From contig NZ_PYYB01000001.1 of the NCBI RefSeq assembly GCF_003044185.1, positions 2,562,978 to 2,626,977 on the forward strand: a DNA stretch of 64,000 nucleotides. The letters are read 5' to 3'. Positions 24,323 through 34,398 of the stretch are shown in pieces (within the stretch, counting starts at the first letter, position 1; each line of letters opens with the position of its first letter). The position numbers and the translations under genes are program-made. The notes under the pieces are model-generated. The model saw nothing but the letters and a program-made list of their open reading frames with translations. It did not search any database and was not told where the DNA came from. This DNA comes from Paraconexibacter algicola (GTDB lineage: Bacteria; Actinomycetota; Thermoleophilia; Solirubrobacterales; Solirubrobacteraceae).

Positions 24323-27049
24323 GTGACCACGAGGACGTTCTCCGACGACGAGCAGCTCATCCGCGGCGTGCTCGAGGACGTGATCCGCGAGGCCGAGGGG
24401 GAGGGCGCGCTGACGCTCCACCGGCGCGCGGTCGCGCTCGGCGACCGGCTGCGCGGCGGCGACGACGCGGCCGCCGACGAGCTCGCCGCGCTCGTCGCGG
24501 GCCTCGCGCCGGACGAGCTGCAGGTGCTGATCCGCTCGCTGACCCGGTGGTTCCAGCTCACGAACCTCGCCGAGGACAACGAGCGCGTGCGGCGCATCCG
24601 CGCCCGCGAGCTCGCCGAGGCCCCGGGCCCGCGGCGCGGGTCGCTGCGCGACGCGGTCGGCCGCCTGGCCGCCGACGGGGTCGATGCCGACGTCCTGCGG
24701 CGGCTGCTCGGCCGCGCCCAGGTGCAGCTCGTGATGACCGCACACCCGACCGAGGCGCGGCGCCGCACGACGCTCGAGAAGCTCGCCCGCGTGTTCGCCG
24801 TGCTCCGCGGACTCGACGAGCGGCGCCCGACCGTCGAGTCCGAGGCGGTCGCCGCGATGCAGCTCGCCTCCGCCGTCCAGGAGCTGTGGGGCTCCGACGA
24901 GATCCGCGCGGTCTCGCCGACCGTCCTGGACGAGGTCCGCACCGGCCTGCTGTACGTCACCTCGACGCTCGCGGACGTCGTGCCCCAGCTCTACCGCGAG
25001 CTCGAGGCCGCGATCGCCGAGACCTACCCGGACGAGGAGATCGACGTGCCGCCGCTGCTGCGGTTCGGCTCCTGGATGGGCGGCGACCGTGACGGCAACC
25101 CGTTCGTGACGCCCGACGTGACCGTGCAGGCGCTCGCCGACATGCGCGAGGCGTGCCTGCGGTTCCTGCGCGACCGCGCGATGGACCTCGCCGCGCGCGT
25201 GTCGCTCAGCTCGCGGCTGGTCGGCGACCCGCCCGCGCTCGCCGACGTCCTCGCCGACGGCACCGAGCGGTTCCCGGAGCTCGCCGAGGGCCTGCGCCTG
25301 CGCAACCCCGAGGAGCCCTACCGGCGGGCGTTCACCCTGATCGCGCGGCGGCTCCGGGCCACCTGGGAGGGCGACCTCGAGGGCTACCGCGGTCCCGACG
25401 AGCTGCTCGCGGACCTCCGCGCCTGCCGCGACGCGCTCCAGGACGGCAACGGCCGCCACGTCGCCGCGGGGGAGCTGCAGGACGTCATCCGCCAGGTCGA
25501 GGTCTTCGGCTTCCACTTCATGCGCCTCGACGTCCGCGAGCACGCGGGCATCCACCGGCACGCGATCGGGGAGATCCTCGCCGAGCTCGGGCTCGAGCAG
25601 GACTACGCGCAGCGCTCGGTCGCCGACCGCTGCGCGATCCTCGAGCGCGAGATCGAGGCCCGCCGGCCCCTGATCCCCGCGGACACCTCGGGCTTCAGTG
25701 CCTCGACGCAGGAGACGGTCGAGACGTTCCGGATGCTCTACGCGCAGCGCACCGGGGAGCACGCGGACGCGCTGCTGACCTACATCGTCTCCGGCACCGA
25801 GACCCCGGCGGACCTGCTCGAGGTGCTGCTGCTGATGAAGGAGTGCCGGCTGACGAAGGCCGGGGGTGCCGGTGCGCTGATGCGCGTCGTCCCGCTGTTC
25901 GAGGCGGGGGAGACGCTCGCCGCCGCGGGCGAGACGATGCGCACGCTCGTGCGGATGCCCTGCTACCGGCGGGCGCTCGCGGCGCTCGGCGACGAGCAGG
26001 AGATCATGGTCGGGTACTCCGACTCCAACAAGGACGTCGGCTACGTCGCGTCGGGCTGGGCGGTGTACCGCGCGCAGCTCCAGCTGGTCGAGGTGCTGCG
26101 CGAGCACGGGCTGCGGTGGACGTTCTTCCACGGCCGCGGCGGGGCCGTCGGCCGCGGCGGCGGGCCGAGCAACGTCGCGATCCTCGCGCAGCCGCCCGGC
26201 ACGGTCGGGGGCCGGCTGAAGGTGACCGAGCAGGGCGAGGTCCTCTCCGACAAGTACTCGGTGCCGGAGATCGCCCATCGCGAGCTCGAGCTGACGACCT
26301 CGGCGGCGCTCCTGCGCGGCGCGGGACCCGGCGACGCCCAGCTGTCCGCGCAGCAGCGCGCGCGCTTCGAACCGGTCCTCGAGGCGATGGCGGAGCGCTC
26401 GGCGGGCGTCTACCGCGACCTCGTCTACGGGGATCCCGACTTCGTGGCGTTCTTCCACGCGGCGACGCCGGTCGACGAGATCTCGCGCCTGCGGCTCGGC
26501 TCGCGGCCGGCGAAGCGCCGGCAGACCGACCGGATCGAGGACTTCCGCGCGATCCCGTGGGTGTTCAGCTGGACGCAGGCGCGGATCGTGCTGCCCGCCT
26601 GGTTCGGGCTCGGCACCGCGTTGCGCGCCGCCCGCGAGGAGCACGGCGTCGAGCTGCTGCGCGAGATGGAGGCCGGCTGGCCGTTCTTCGCCGCGCTGCT
26701 GTCCAACGCGGAGATGGCGTGCGCGAAGGCCGATCCGGTGATCGCCGCGCGCTACGCGGCGCTCGTGGAGGACGCGGCGCTGCGGGAGCGGCTGTGGCCG
26801 CGCATCCGCGAGGAGCTGGAGCGCACGATCGCGGAGCTGCTGGCGGTGACCGGGCAGGACGCGCTGCTGTCGCGCGACCCGGTGCTCCAGCGGTCGATCG
26901 CGCGCCGCAACCCGTCGGTCGACCCGCTGTCGTTCGTGCAGGTGGAGCTGCTGCGCCGCCGCCGCGCCGGCGACGAGGACCCGGAGCTCGCGCGGGCGAG
27001 CTTCCTGGCGATCAACGGGATCGCCGGTGGGCTGCGGAACACCGGCTGA
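24323..27049 (+). CDS. ppc: Phosphoenolpyruvate carboxylase
   Basis: 908 residues. Catalyses PEP + bicarbonate to oxaloacetate, the anaplerotic feed of the TCA cycle. Landmarks: VMTAHPTEARRRT with the catalytic His, GSWMGGDRDGNPFVT, MVGYSDSNKDVGYVASGWA, FFHGRGGAVGRGGGPSN with the glycine-rich active loop, and the C-terminal RNPSVDPLSFVQVELLRR...LRNTG, where the terminal Asn-Thr-Gly is the conserved end needed for catalysis and aspartate inhibition. Start at GTG 24323 fits the -10 spacing. Single gene, convergent with the SGNH hydrolase. Confidence 0.97.
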   Translation: MTTRTFSDDEQLIRGVLEDVIREAEGEGALTLHRRAVALGDRLRGGDDAAADELAALVAGLAPDELQVLIRSLTRWFQLTNLAEDNERVRRIRARELAEAPGPRRGSLRDAVGRLAADGVDADVLRRLLGRAQVQLVMTAHPTEARRRTTLEKLARVFAVLRGLDERRPTVESEAVAAMQLASAVQELWGSDEIRAVSPTVLDEVRTGLLYVTSTLADVVPQLYRELEAAIAETYPDEEIDVPPLLRFGSWMGGDRDGNPFVTPDVTVQALADMREACLRFLRDRAMDLAARVSLSSRLVGDPPALADVLADGTERFPELAEGLRLRNPEEPYRRAFTLIARRLRATWEGDLEGYRGPDELLADLRACRDALQDGNGRHVAAGELQDVIRQVEVFGFHFMRLDVREHAGIHRHAIGEILAELGLEQDYAQRSVADRCAILEREIEARRPLIPADTSGFSASTQETVETFRMLYAQRTGEHADALLTYIVSGTETPADLLEVLLLMKECRLTKAGGAGALMRVVPLFEAGETLAAAGETMRTLVRMPCYRRALAALGDEQEIMVGYSDSNKDVGYVASGWAVYRAQLQLVEVLREHGLRWTFFHGRGGAVGRGGGPSNVAILAQPPGTVGGRLKVTEQGEVLSDKYSVPEIAHRELELTTSAALLRGAGPGDAQLSAQQRARFEPVLEAMAERSAGVYRDLVYGDPDFVAFFHAATPVDEISRLRLGSRPAKRRQTDRIEDFRAIPWVFSWTQARIVLPAWFGLGTALRAAREEHGVELLREMEAGWPFFAALLSNAEMACAKADPVIAARYAALVEDAALRERLWPRIREELERTIAELLAVTGQDALLSRDPVLQRSIARRNPSVDPLSFVQVELLRRRRAGDEDPELARASFLAINGIAGGLRNTG

Positions 27050-27074
27050 TCCGGGATTCCGTCAACCGACGAGC

Positions 27075-27098
27075 AACCCTCGAGCATGGGTCGAGGGT
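27075..27098 (+). repeat. 24-base quasi-palindrome, copy A
   Basis: AACCCTCGAGCATGGGTCGAGGGT can fold as ACCCTCGA-gcatggg-TCGAGGGT. It lies 26 bases after the ppc stop. The reverse complement of 27163-27187 matches it at 22 of 24 positions, so the two copies form a larger inverted pair between convergent genes. A bidirectional transcription-termination role is plausible; neither copy has a T-tract. Confidence 0.6.
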
Positions 27099-27162
27099 CG
27101 GGTCGCGGCGGGTCGGTGACCGCGGGATCGCCGTCCGGTGCTGGGATCTCCGGGTCGTCGCG

Positions 27163-27187
27163 AACCCTCTACCCATGATCGAGGGTT
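27163..27187 (-). repeat. 25-base quasi-palindrome, copy B, overlapping the SGNH hydrolase stop
   Basis: AACCCTC-TACCCATGATC-GAGGGTT is an inverted near-copy of 27075-27098 (two mismatches in 24). It contains the TAG stop of the minus-strand gene, so the last residues of that protein are encoded by the repeat. Confidence 0.6.
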
Positions 27188-27885
27188 CCGGCGGTGGAGA
27201 ACGACCGTGTCCCCTGGCGCACCGCGCGCACCAGCGGGTCCGTGAACGTCCGCGCGAGCCGCGCGTAGGCGCGGTCGTCGGGGTGGAAGCGGTCCTGCGC
27301 GACCTCGCCGCGCCCGAAGCTCAGCGGCACCGGCACGAGCGCCGGGTGCGCCTCCACGAGCGTCGCGACCTCGCCGAGCCGCCCGTACCCGGGGGTCGTC
27401 GCCACGAGCGTCCCGTGGGGGAGGGCGTCGAGCAGCTCGCGCGAGCGGTCGAGCAGCTCCGCGCGCAGGCTGCGGCGCAGCAGGTCGTTGCTGCCGATCA
27501 GCAGCGTCACGACGTCCGGCTCGACCCCGGCGTCCCGCAGCGCCGGGAGCTGGCGCTCGAGCACGTCGGCGGTCCGCGCCCCGCTGAAGGAGAGGTTCAG
27601 CACCCGCGTGTCCAGTCCGCGGTCGCGCAGCGCCACCTGCGCGCGCGGCACCCAGCCGCCCTGGACCGAGGACGCGCCGATGCCCTGCGACATCGAGTCG
27701 CCCAGCACGACCCACAGTGGCGCGGGATCCCGCTCGGCGAGCGTCTCGAGGTTCTGCGCGCGCCACCAGGCCGCGTACGGCCGCGTCTGTGCGGCGACCA
27801 GCCGCACGCCCGGGAGCGCGGCCTTCAGCGTCCGGCCCAGCAGCGTCGGGGACCGGTGGTTGAGGTTGTCGTACGCGAACTCCAT
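27169..27885 (-). CDS. SGNH/GDSL-type esterase
   Basis: 238 residues from ATG 27885, chosen because the upstream in-frame extension is low-complexity. Block I is [15 protein letters not shown] with nucleophile S64; the Asn block is [12 protein letters not shown]; the catalytic Asp/His block is [13 protein letters not shown] at the C-terminus. It hydrolyses small esters or acetyl groups on lipids or polysaccharides; substrate unknown. There is no signal peptide, so it acts in the cytosol. It is divergent from the LuxR ATPase at 28008 and convergent with ppc. Confidence 0.9.
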   Translation of the reverse strand: MEFAYDNLNHRSPTLLGRTLKAALPGVRLVAAQTRPYAAWWRAQNLETLAERDPAPLWVVLGDSMSQGIGASSVQGGWVPRAQVALRDRGLDTRVLNLSFSGARTADVLERQLPALRDAGVEPDVVTLLIGSNDLLRRSLRAELLDRSRELLDALPHGTLVATTPGYGRLGEVATLVEAHPALVPVPLSFGRGEVAQDRFHPDDRAYARLARTFTDPLVRAVRQGTRSFSTAGTLDHG

Positions 27886-28007
27886 CGCACGATGTTCGGG
27901 CGAGATGGCCCCGCGGCTCACCCGGCGGGCGCCCGGGCGCCCCGACACCCGGCCGCCGCGGCCCGTATCGTCAACCGCTGTCGCACCTCGTCCGGGCGAC
28001 GCCGGTC

Positions 28008-30851
28008 ATGCACGCACCGCTGCTGCTGCACCGCGACGCCGAGCTCGCGGCCCTCTCCGACGCCCTGCACCGCGCTCGACGCGGCAGCGGGGGCCTCGCC
28101 GTGGTCCGAGGCGAGCCCGGGGCGGGCAAGAGCGCGCTCGCGGCGGCCCTGGCGACCGCCGCCCGCGCCGCCGGCGTGGCCGTCGGGACCGGGCGCGCCA
28201 CCGAGCTCGCCGCGCGCCGCCCCTTCGCGCCCGCGACGGCGGCGATCGGCGACGGCGCCCCCGACCTGCCACGGCTCGCGGAGGCCCGGCGCGTGCTCGC
28301 GGCCGCCCCGCCCGGCGTCCTCGACGGCAGCGCCGACGGCGGCGACCGCGAGCTGTGGGTCGTGGACCAGCTCGGCGCCGCCGTCGAGGACCGCTGCGCC
28401 GGCGGCCCGCTGCTGCTCGTCCTCGACGACCTGCAGTGGGCGGACGCCTCCTCGCTGCGCGTGGTCGGACACCTCGCCGACGCCGCGCCGGGCCTGCCGC
28501 TGCTGCTCCTCGTGCTGACGCGACCGCCCGCGCACGACACGCCGGTCGCCCGCCTGCTGGCCGCCGGCCGCGCCCACGCGACCGTCGATCTGGCGCTCGA
28601 GCCGCTCCCGCCCCAGGGCGCGGTCGAGCTCACCGCCGCACTCACCGGCGGCGACCCCGGTCCGGCGCTCCGCGCCCACGTGGCCGGCTGCGGCGGCAAC
28701 CCCCTCTACGTGCGGGAGCTCGTCGACGGGCTGCGCGCCGCCGGGCGGCTCGTCCGCGACGGCGACCGCGTCGAGCTCGCCGATGGCGACGGGCCGCTGC
28801 CCGCGACCCTCGCCGACCTCGTGCGCGCCCGGCTCGCCGCGCTCGACGGCGCGACCGTCCGCCTGCTCGAGCTCGCCGCGCTGCTGGGCACCCGGTTCTC
28901 CGCCGCGGACCTCGCGCTCCTGGCCGACCGGCCCGCCGCGCGGCTCTGGGAGGAGCTCGAACCCGCGACCCGCGCCGGGCTGCTCACCGCCGAGGGCGAA
29001 GGGCTCGCGTTCCGCCACGACCTCGTCCGCGACGTCGTCGCCGACCAGCTCCCCGCCTCAGCGCGCGCCGCGCTGCACCTGGAGCTCGGTCGCGCGCTCG
29101 CCGCCGTCGGGGCGCCCGCGGGCCGCGTCGCCGAGCACCTCGCGCTCGGAGCCGAGCCCGGGGACCGCGAGGCGGTCGCCTGGCTGGCGCGCGCCGCCTC
29201 CGAAGCGGCCTTCGCCGGCCCGGACGTCGCCGTGGGCCTGCGCCGCACCGCCCTGCAGCTCGCGGCCCCCGGGGACCCCCTGCGGGGCCTGCTCACCGCG
29301 CAGCTCGCGTTCGACGTGATCGCCGCCGGTGACCGCCACGAGGGCGAGGCGCTCTGCCGCGCCGCGCTGGAGGAGGGCGTCCATCCCGACGGCGAGGGCG
29401 CGCTGCGCCTCGGCCTGATGGAGTCGATGATGCTCCGCGGCCGGCTCCCCGAGGTGCTCGACCAGGCCCGCACCACCCTGGCGTCCCCGGGCGTCGCTCC
29501 CCCCGACCGGGCGGTCGCGCTCTCCTGGCTGGCGATCGGCGCGATGTTCCTCGAGCGCGCCGACGTCGCCGACGCCGCGGCCGAGCGGGCGCGACAGGCC
29601 GCGGTGGAGAGCGGCGCGATCCCCGCCGAGATCAAGGCGCTGAACGTCCGCGGGCTGCTCGCCCGCCAGCGCGGCGACCTCGTCGCGCACGAGCGGTTCA
29701 CCGCGGCCGCGGTCGCCGCCGGTGCCCGCGAGCCGACGCGACCCGTGCTCGCGAGCCATCCGCACCTGCACCACGCCGTCGCGCTCGCCGACCTCGACCG
29801 CTTCGACGAGGCCCGCGCCCGGCTCGGGGAGGCGCACCGCGCCTACGAGCGGCTCGGCATGCGCGCCCCGGCGACCTTCCTGCACGTCTTCGGCGCCGCG
29901 GTGCTGCAGGCCGCCGGGGCCTGGGACGACGCGATGACCGAGCACCTCGCCGCGGTGGCGGCGGCGCGCGCGACCGGGGCCGGCTGGCAGCTGGACACGC
30001 TCGGTGCGCTCGCGGTCCTGCACGCCCGCCGCGACGAGCTGCCCGCGGCCCGCGAGCGCCTGGCCGAGATCGCGCGCCTGGAGGCGGCGGGCGCGGTCGC
30101 CCACGACGTCGCGGGTGCGACGCTCGCGCACGCGCTCGTGCTGGAGGCCTCCGGGAACGCGGACGCCGCGCTCGCGCTCCTCGACGCGCTGTGGGACGAG
30201 CTCGCCGCGGCGGAGCGCCCCGCGCTGCGCCGACCGTTCGCGGTCGACCTCGTCCGCATGCTCGTCGCCCGGGGATCCACCAGCCGCGCGCTCGCGGTCG
30301 CCGAGGACGTCGCGGCGCTGGCGGCCGGGACCCCGCAGAGCACGTCGCTGGCCGCGCTGGCGGACCACTGCGCCGCCCTGGCCCGCGGCGACGTCGACGG
30401 CCTGGTGGCCGCGGCGGCGCGCGCGAGCGCGGCCCCGCGGCCGTTCGAGGCGCTCGCCGCGTGCGCGGACGCCGTCGTCGCGCTGGCCGCGGCGGGACGC
30501 GCGGACGACGCCTCGCGGCTGGCCGACACGGGACTCGCCCACGCCGAGAGCCTCGGCGCCGCCCGCGAGGCGACCCGCATCGGCGGGGCGCTGCGCGCCG
30601 CCGGCCTGCGGCGCGGCGCGCGCGGGCCGCGGACACGGCCCGCCACCGGCTGGGAGTCGCTGACCACCGCCGAGCGGCGGGTCGCCGAGCTCGTCGCGGA
30701 GGGCCTGTCCAACCCGCAGATCGCCGACCGGCTCGTCGTCTCGCGCCGCACCGTGTCGACCCACGTCTCGAACATCCTGCGCAAGCTCGAGGTCGGCTCG
30801 CGCGTGCAGCTCGCCACGATCGCGGCCCGCCGCGACCGCCCCGCCTCCTGA
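28008..30851 (+). CDS. Large ATP-binding LuxR-family regulator (LAL/MalT type)
   Basis: 947 residues. N-terminal AAA/STAND ATPase: Walker [11 protein letters not shown] with K41, and Walker [17 protein letters not shown]. The middle (about 330-860) is a long alpha-helical, TPR-like superhelix rich in Ala/Arg/Leu ([19 protein letters not shown] and similar pairs). The C-terminal LuxR helix-turn-helix is [20 protein letters not shown], then [23 protein letters not shown] proteins sense a ligand through the helical part and activate transcription with ATP bound. The target is unknown; the adjacent secreted NHL protein (convergent) gives no clear hint. Confidence 0.93.
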   Translation: MHAPLLLHRDAELAALSDALHRARRGSGGLAVVRGEPGAGKSALAAALATAARAAGVAVGTGRATELAARRPFAPATAAIGDGAPDLPRLAEARRVLAAAPPGVLDGSADGGDRELWVVDQLGAAVEDRCAGGPLLLVLDDLQWADASSLRVVGHLADAAPGLPLLLLVLTRPPAHDTPVARLLAAGRAHATVDLALEPLPPQGAVELTAALTGGDPGPALRAHVAGCGGNPLYVRELVDGLRAAGRLVRDGDRVELADGDGPLPATLADLVRARLAALDGATVRLLELAALLGTRFSAADLALLADRPAARLWEELEPATRAGLLTAEGEGLAFRHDLVRDVVADQLPASARAALHLELGRALAAVGAPAGRVAEHLALGAEPGDREAVAWLARAASEAAFAGPDVAVGLRRTALQLAAPGDPLRGLLTAQLAFDVIAAGDRHEGEALCRAALEEGVHPDGEGALRLGLMESMMLRGRLPEVLDQARTTLASPGVAPPDRAVALSWLAIGAMFLERADVADAAAERARQAAVESGAIPAEIKALNVRGLLARQRGDLVAHERFTAAAVAAGAREPTRPVLASHPHLHHAVALADLDRFDEARARLGEAHRAYERLGMRAPATFLHVFGAAVLQAAGAWDDAMTEHLAAVAAARATGAGWQLDTLGALAVLHARRDELPAARERLAEIARLEAAGAVAHDVAGATLAHALVLEASGNADAALALLDALWDELAAAERPALRRPFAVDLVRMLVARGSTSRALAVAEDVAALAAGTPQSTSLAALADHCAALARGDVDGLVAAAARASAAPRPFEALAACADAVVALAAAGRADDASRLADTGLAHAESLGAAREATRIGGALRAAGLRRGARGPRTRPATGWESLTTAERRVAELVAEGLSNPQIADRLVVSRRTVSTHVSNILRKLEVGSRVQLATIAARRDRPAS

Positions 30852-31174
30852 CCGCACCGAAAAGCGGACAGGGCGACGCCGGCCGCGTCCCCGACGGCCT
30901 GCGACGCCCCCTGGTCCGCGCCGACCCCCTGCCGGCACGGAAGCGTGTGCGCCGGGAGCCCGGACCACACGGGTGCTGACCCGCGATGGCGCCCGGGTCC
31001 CGCTGGACCACGCACTCCGGTGCGTCCGGGCACGCTCACCGGACGCGAAACTGGTCCACGGGACGCACCGAGGGGGGCCGGGCGCGTGCCGTGGAGCCGG
31101 GAGTATCGGGGCGGTCGCGCGGCGAGACATCGTACGGCTGACGTATCCGGCGGCCCCCCGGCCGCCCCGTGGCG
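30852..31174. other. Intergenic stretch between convergent genes
   Basis: 323 bases between the stops of the LAL regulator and the NHL-repeat gene. No credible coding frame was found. One clean hairpin, ACGCAC-TCCG-GTGCGT (31010-31025, 6-base stem with a stable-type tetraloop), may help termination. GTCC/GGAC-rich segments recur around it without forming a clear array. Confidence 0.5.
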
Positions 31175-33457
31175 TCAGCCGGTCGCGTCGAGGGTCTGCG
31201 GCACGGTCGTGAGCTCCCCCGAGGCGGAGGTCGCGGTGACGTTCAGGCCGACGCTCAGGCCCCGGCGGCCGGCAAGCGCGCGGCGGAGCCTCGCCGCCTG
31301 CGTGGCGCCCAGCGCGACCCGGCCGATCCGCGACTGCGCCGCGGTGAGCTCGAGCGTCAGCGGCGTGAGCGGCACGGACACGACCTTGCGGGCCTTCGCG
31401 CCCTGCTTCGTCGGTCGCGGCGCGGTCCGCTCGCGCACGGTGCCGGTGATCGCCACGGTGCAGACGGTGTCGCAGCGCAGCCGCAGCGGCAGGCTGCGGG
31501 TCCGCAGGATGCCGCTGGTCCGCAGTGCCGTGACCTGGAGGTCGGGGCCGGGGGGCGGGGGCAGCGTCGGCGCCTTCGGGGTCGGCGGGGTGCCGAGCGC
31601 CGGCAGCTGGCCGCACCCGGGCGGGGTGGCCGGGGCCGCGAGCGCGAACTGCTGGACGCGGTTGTTGCCGTTGTCGGTGACCGTCAGCAGGCCGTTGCAG
31701 TCGACGCTGACCCCGGTCGGGAAGATGAACTGCCCGGTGCCGGTCCCGCGCTCGCCGAGGGTCAGCAGCCGCTCGCCGTCCGGGCCGAACTGCTGGACGC
31801 GGTTGTTGCCGCGGTCGGCGACCCAGAGGTTGCCGGCCCCGTCGAGCGTCATCTGCGCGGGCGCGTTGAGCTTGCCGAGCTTGTTGCCCGTGCCGCCGAA
31901 CTGCGCGGTCTCGGTCCCGGCCGCGTCGTAGACGGTGATCGCGTTGGCGCCGTTGGCGGCGTAGATGCGGTCCCCGGCGGGCGTCACGGCGACGCCGCGG
32001 ACGGTGCCGGTCCCGGTGATCGCCCCGAGATAGGTGCCGCCGGTCGAGAACCGGGCCAGGCGGCGGTTGCCGGTGTCGGCGACGGTGATCGTGCCCTGCG
32101 CGTCGATCGCGAGCGCCGACGGGTCGAGCAGGCGGCCGGGATCGCTGCCCTGCGAGGCGATCGACCGCGACGGCTGCCCGGTCCCGCGCGGGAACACGAG
32201 GATCCGCGCCCGGCGCTGGTCGAGCACGTAGGCGTCGCCGGCGGCGTCGAACGCGACGGCGACCGGTCGCGGGAGCACGGTCGGTCCCGGGTTCGGGGAG
32301 CCCCAGCTCGTCACGACCCGACCGGTCGGGTCGAGGAACTCGACGCGGCCGTTGATGGCGTCCGTGACCGCGCGGAACCCGGCGGCGTCGGCCGCGACGC
32401 CCGACGGCTGGTTGAACTGGCCCGGCGCGCGGCCGCTGCGCCCGAAGCTCCGCAGCAGCCGCCCGCCGCGGTCGAACACGTCGATCCGGTCGTTGCCGGT
32501 GTTCGCGACGTAGACGTTCCCGGTGCCGTCGACCGCCAGGGCGCGGACGTAGGCGAGTCGCCCGGGCAGCGTGCCGAACGTGCCCCAGCGCGCGACGTAG
32601 CGGTAGTCCGGCGCGGTCCCGAACCGCACGATCCGGTGGTTGAGGTTGTCGGCGACGAACAGGCGTCCGGCGGTGTCGAGCGCGACGCCGTAGGGGAAGC
32701 TCAGCTGGCCGGGGCCGGCGCCCGAGCCGGCGCCGATCGTGGCGAGGAAGCGCCCGCCGGTGTCGTAGGCCTGGACCCGGTGGTTCTGGTCGTCGGCCAC
32801 GAGCAGCCGGGTCTTGCGGACCGCGAGGCCCTTCGGGTAGGCGAGCTGGCCGGGCGGCACGATCTCGACGCCGTTGCCACCGTCGTAGGTGAAGCGCTGG
32901 ACGCGATCGTTGCCGCTGTCGGCGACGAACAGGTGCGTGGCGCTGGCCGCGAGCCCGCCGCCGGCGCCCGCGTCGTTGCCGCCGCCGCCGCCGAAGCGGA
33001 ACTGGCCGACCGCGGTGCCGGAGCGGCCGAAGGAGGACAGCAGGCGACCGTCGGGCGCGAAGCGATCGATCCGGTTGCTGCCGTCGCCCACGAACAGCGT
33101 GCCGTCGGGGGCGGTGGCGAGCGCCCCGACCGCGGTCAGCTCGCCGGGCCGGGTGCCGGGGACGCCGATCTCGCGCTTGAACGTCCCGTCGGGGGCGAAG
33201 GCGTGGACGACGCGCGAGTGCTGGTCGCCGACGTAGACGGTGCCGTCGGGGGCGACGGCGATCGACTGCGGGAAGCGCAGCACGCCGCCGGAGCGCTGGC
33301 CGATCTCGGCGGCCGCGGTGTACGGGCACGGCGAGGCGCCCGGGCAGTCCGCGGCCCGGGCGCCCGGTGCCGCGACGGCGGGCGCCAGCAGGGCGGGGGC
33401 GGCGAGCAGCGCGAGCAGGCGCCGGCGTGACGGACGGGCGGACGGGCGGGGAGGCAC
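31175..33457 (-). CDS. Secreted NHL-repeat beta-propeller protein
   Basis: 760 residues from GTG 33457; GAAGGA lies a few bases upstream. The signal peptide (about 1-35) is RRRLLALLAAPALLAPAVAA followed by APGARA. At least ten NHL-type repeats of about 45 residues fill about 45-630, with recurring forms such as GQFNQPSGVAADAAGF, YVANTGNDRIDVFDRGGRLL and VADRGNNRVQQFGPDGE, enough for two six-bladed propellers. The last about 110 residues (RCDTVCTVAITGTVRERT, then QSRIGRVALGATQAARLRR) are the beta-rich C-terminal module shared with 5451 and 20660. Extracellular, probably a carbohydrate- or protein-binding scaffold; ligand unknown. Confidence 0.9.
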   Translation of the reverse strand: MPPRPSARPSRRRLLALLAAPALLAPAVAAPGARAADCPGASPCPYTAAAEIGQRSGGVLRFPQSIAVAPDGTVYVGDQHSRVVHAFAPDGTFKREIGVPGTRPGELTAVGALATAPDGTLFVGDGSNRIDRFAPDGRLLSSFGRSGTAVGQFRFGGGGGNDAGAGGGLAASATHLFVADSGNDRVQRFTYDGGNGVEIVPPGQLAYPKGLAVRKTRLLVADDQNHRVQAYDTGGRFLATIGAGSGAGPGQLSFPYGVALDTAGRLFVADNLNHRIVRFGTAPDYRYVARWGTFGTLPGRLAYVRALAVDGTGNVYVANTGNDRIDVFDRGGRLLRSFGRSGRAPGQFNQPSGVAADAAGFRAVTDAINGRVEFLDPTGRVVTSWGSPNPGPTVLPRPVAVAFDAAGDAYVLDQRRARILVFPRGTGQPSRSIASQGSDPGRLLDPSALAIDAQGTITVADTGNRRLARFSTGGTYLGAITGTGTVRGVAVTPAGDRIYAANGANAITVYDAAGTETAQFGGTGNKLGKLNAPAQMTLDGAGNLWVADRGNNRVQQFGPDGERLLTLGERGTGTGQFIFPTGVSVDCNGLLTVTDNGNNRVQQFALAAPATPPGCGQLPALGTPPTPKAPTLPPPPGPDLQVTALRTSGILRTRSLPLRLRCDTVCTVAITGTVRERTAPRPTKQGAKARKVVSVPLTPLTLELTAAQSRIGRVALGATQAARLRRALAGRRGLSVGLNVTATSASGELTTVPQTLDATG

Positions 33458-33530
33458 GTCCTTCGCAACCCCACGGGGCCCGTCCGGTTGCGGCCCGCAA
33501 CGTTCCGTGCAGCACCCGGAATCAGGAAGA

Positions 33531-33551
33531 GCGACTGATGGTCGCGTTTTT
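33531..33551 (+). terminator. Intrinsic-terminator-like hairpin with T5, not after any gene
   Basis: GCGAC-TGATG-GTCGC is followed by G and TTTTT (33547-33551), a rare T-run in this sequence. It sits in the divergent gap between the NHL gene (minus, start 33457) and 33739 (plus), where no plus-strand gene ends. It could terminate a short unannotated transcript or attenuate a leader of the gene at 33739. Confidence 0.35.
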
Positions 33552-33738
33552 CCAGGGACCGGTGCGGGTAGGCCACGTGCTGCCCGAGACCTCCGGTCCA
33601 GCGCCACTGGGCGGGCCGCCATGACGGCGACCCGTCGGCGGGCGGGAGGTCGGGTGGGCCCACCCCGGGCAGGCTCCCGGATCGGGTCTCGGCGGCGCGG
33701 TGACGCCGCCGAGACGGCCGATCCGTCAGGATCGGTGC

Positions 33739-34389
33739 ATGTCCACTCCTGACGGCACCACCCGCAGCGTCCGCATCGGCGAGGACGAGCGGGGCGGATG
33801 GTCCTCGGACCGCCCGCGCCGGGACGGCAAGGCCCCCGAGGAGCGCGGACCCCAGGTCGCGGTCCGCTGCCGTGTGCTGCCCCCGTCGGACCGCCAGCGC
33901 TACACGCCCGGCAGCCTCGTCGTGGTCGTCACCGCCGGGGACCCGGCCGCGCTCGAGCGCTTCGCCGACGTCCGCATCGAGGAGAAGAACGCCGTCCTGT
34001 CGATGGCCCGCGTGCGCGAGCTCATCACCGGTCGCGTCGCCGACGACCAGCTCGAGGAGTCCGCCGCAAAGCTCCTCGACGCGGCCGTCGCCAAGCGCCT
34101 CGCCGCCGGCAACTCGACGGTCGTCCTGCTCGAGGACCTCACCCCGGAGTCGCGGCGACGGTTCGTCGTGCCCGCCGCGAAGGTCCGCAAGCCCCGGCAC
34201 CTGATCTTCGTCGACGTCCCGAAGGACCAGGTCGCCGAGGAGGACCGCGACACGGTCAACGCGCTGCGGCGCGCCGTCGACGGCGCCGACCTCGGCGAGG
34301 AGGGCTTCATGACCGTCCTGCGGCTCGGCGGCAGCGCGATCCACGAGCTCAACCGCATCGTCTTCCGCCCGCCGCCCAGCGACGACTGA
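33739..34389 (+). CDS. Pnkp-like P-loop kinase homologue lacking Walker A
   Basis: 216 residues from ATG 33739. The central part follows the bacterial Pnkp/zeta-type nucleotide-kinase pattern: a first strand LVVVV, then NAVLSMARVRELITG (canonical VLSSDALR...), then a helix KLLDAAVAKRLAAGNSTVVL (canonical ...RLAAGRLTVVDATN), then a strand/loop PRHLIFVDVPKDQV where kinases read AIVLDLP. The P-loop is absent: the GxxGSGKS/T position reads TAGDPAALE, and the DATN Asp/Asn is LEDL. So ATP-dependent kinase activity is unlikely. The N-terminal about 45 residues are polar and Arg-rich. It is ten bases upstream of the D-amino-acid oxidase, likely one operon. Family assignment is by pattern recognition only. 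Confidence 0.55.
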   Translation: MSTPDGTTRSVRIGEDERGGWSSDRPRRDGKAPEERGPQVAVRCRVLPPSDRQRYTPGSLVVVVTAGDPAALERFADVRIEEKNAVLSMARVRELITGRVADDQLEESAAKLLDAAVAKRLAAGNSTVVLLEDLTPESRRRFVVPAAKVRKPRHLIFVDVPKDQVAEEDRDTVNALRRAVDGADLGEEGFMTVLRLGGSAIHELNRIVFRPPPSDD

Positions 34390-34398
34390 CCTGCCGCG

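Noticed and set aside
29058-33515. Minus-strand open frame of about 1485 codons across the LAL regulator and NHL gene
   Set aside because: Low-complexity Arg/Pro-rich product; it runs antisense to one real gene and out of frame with another.
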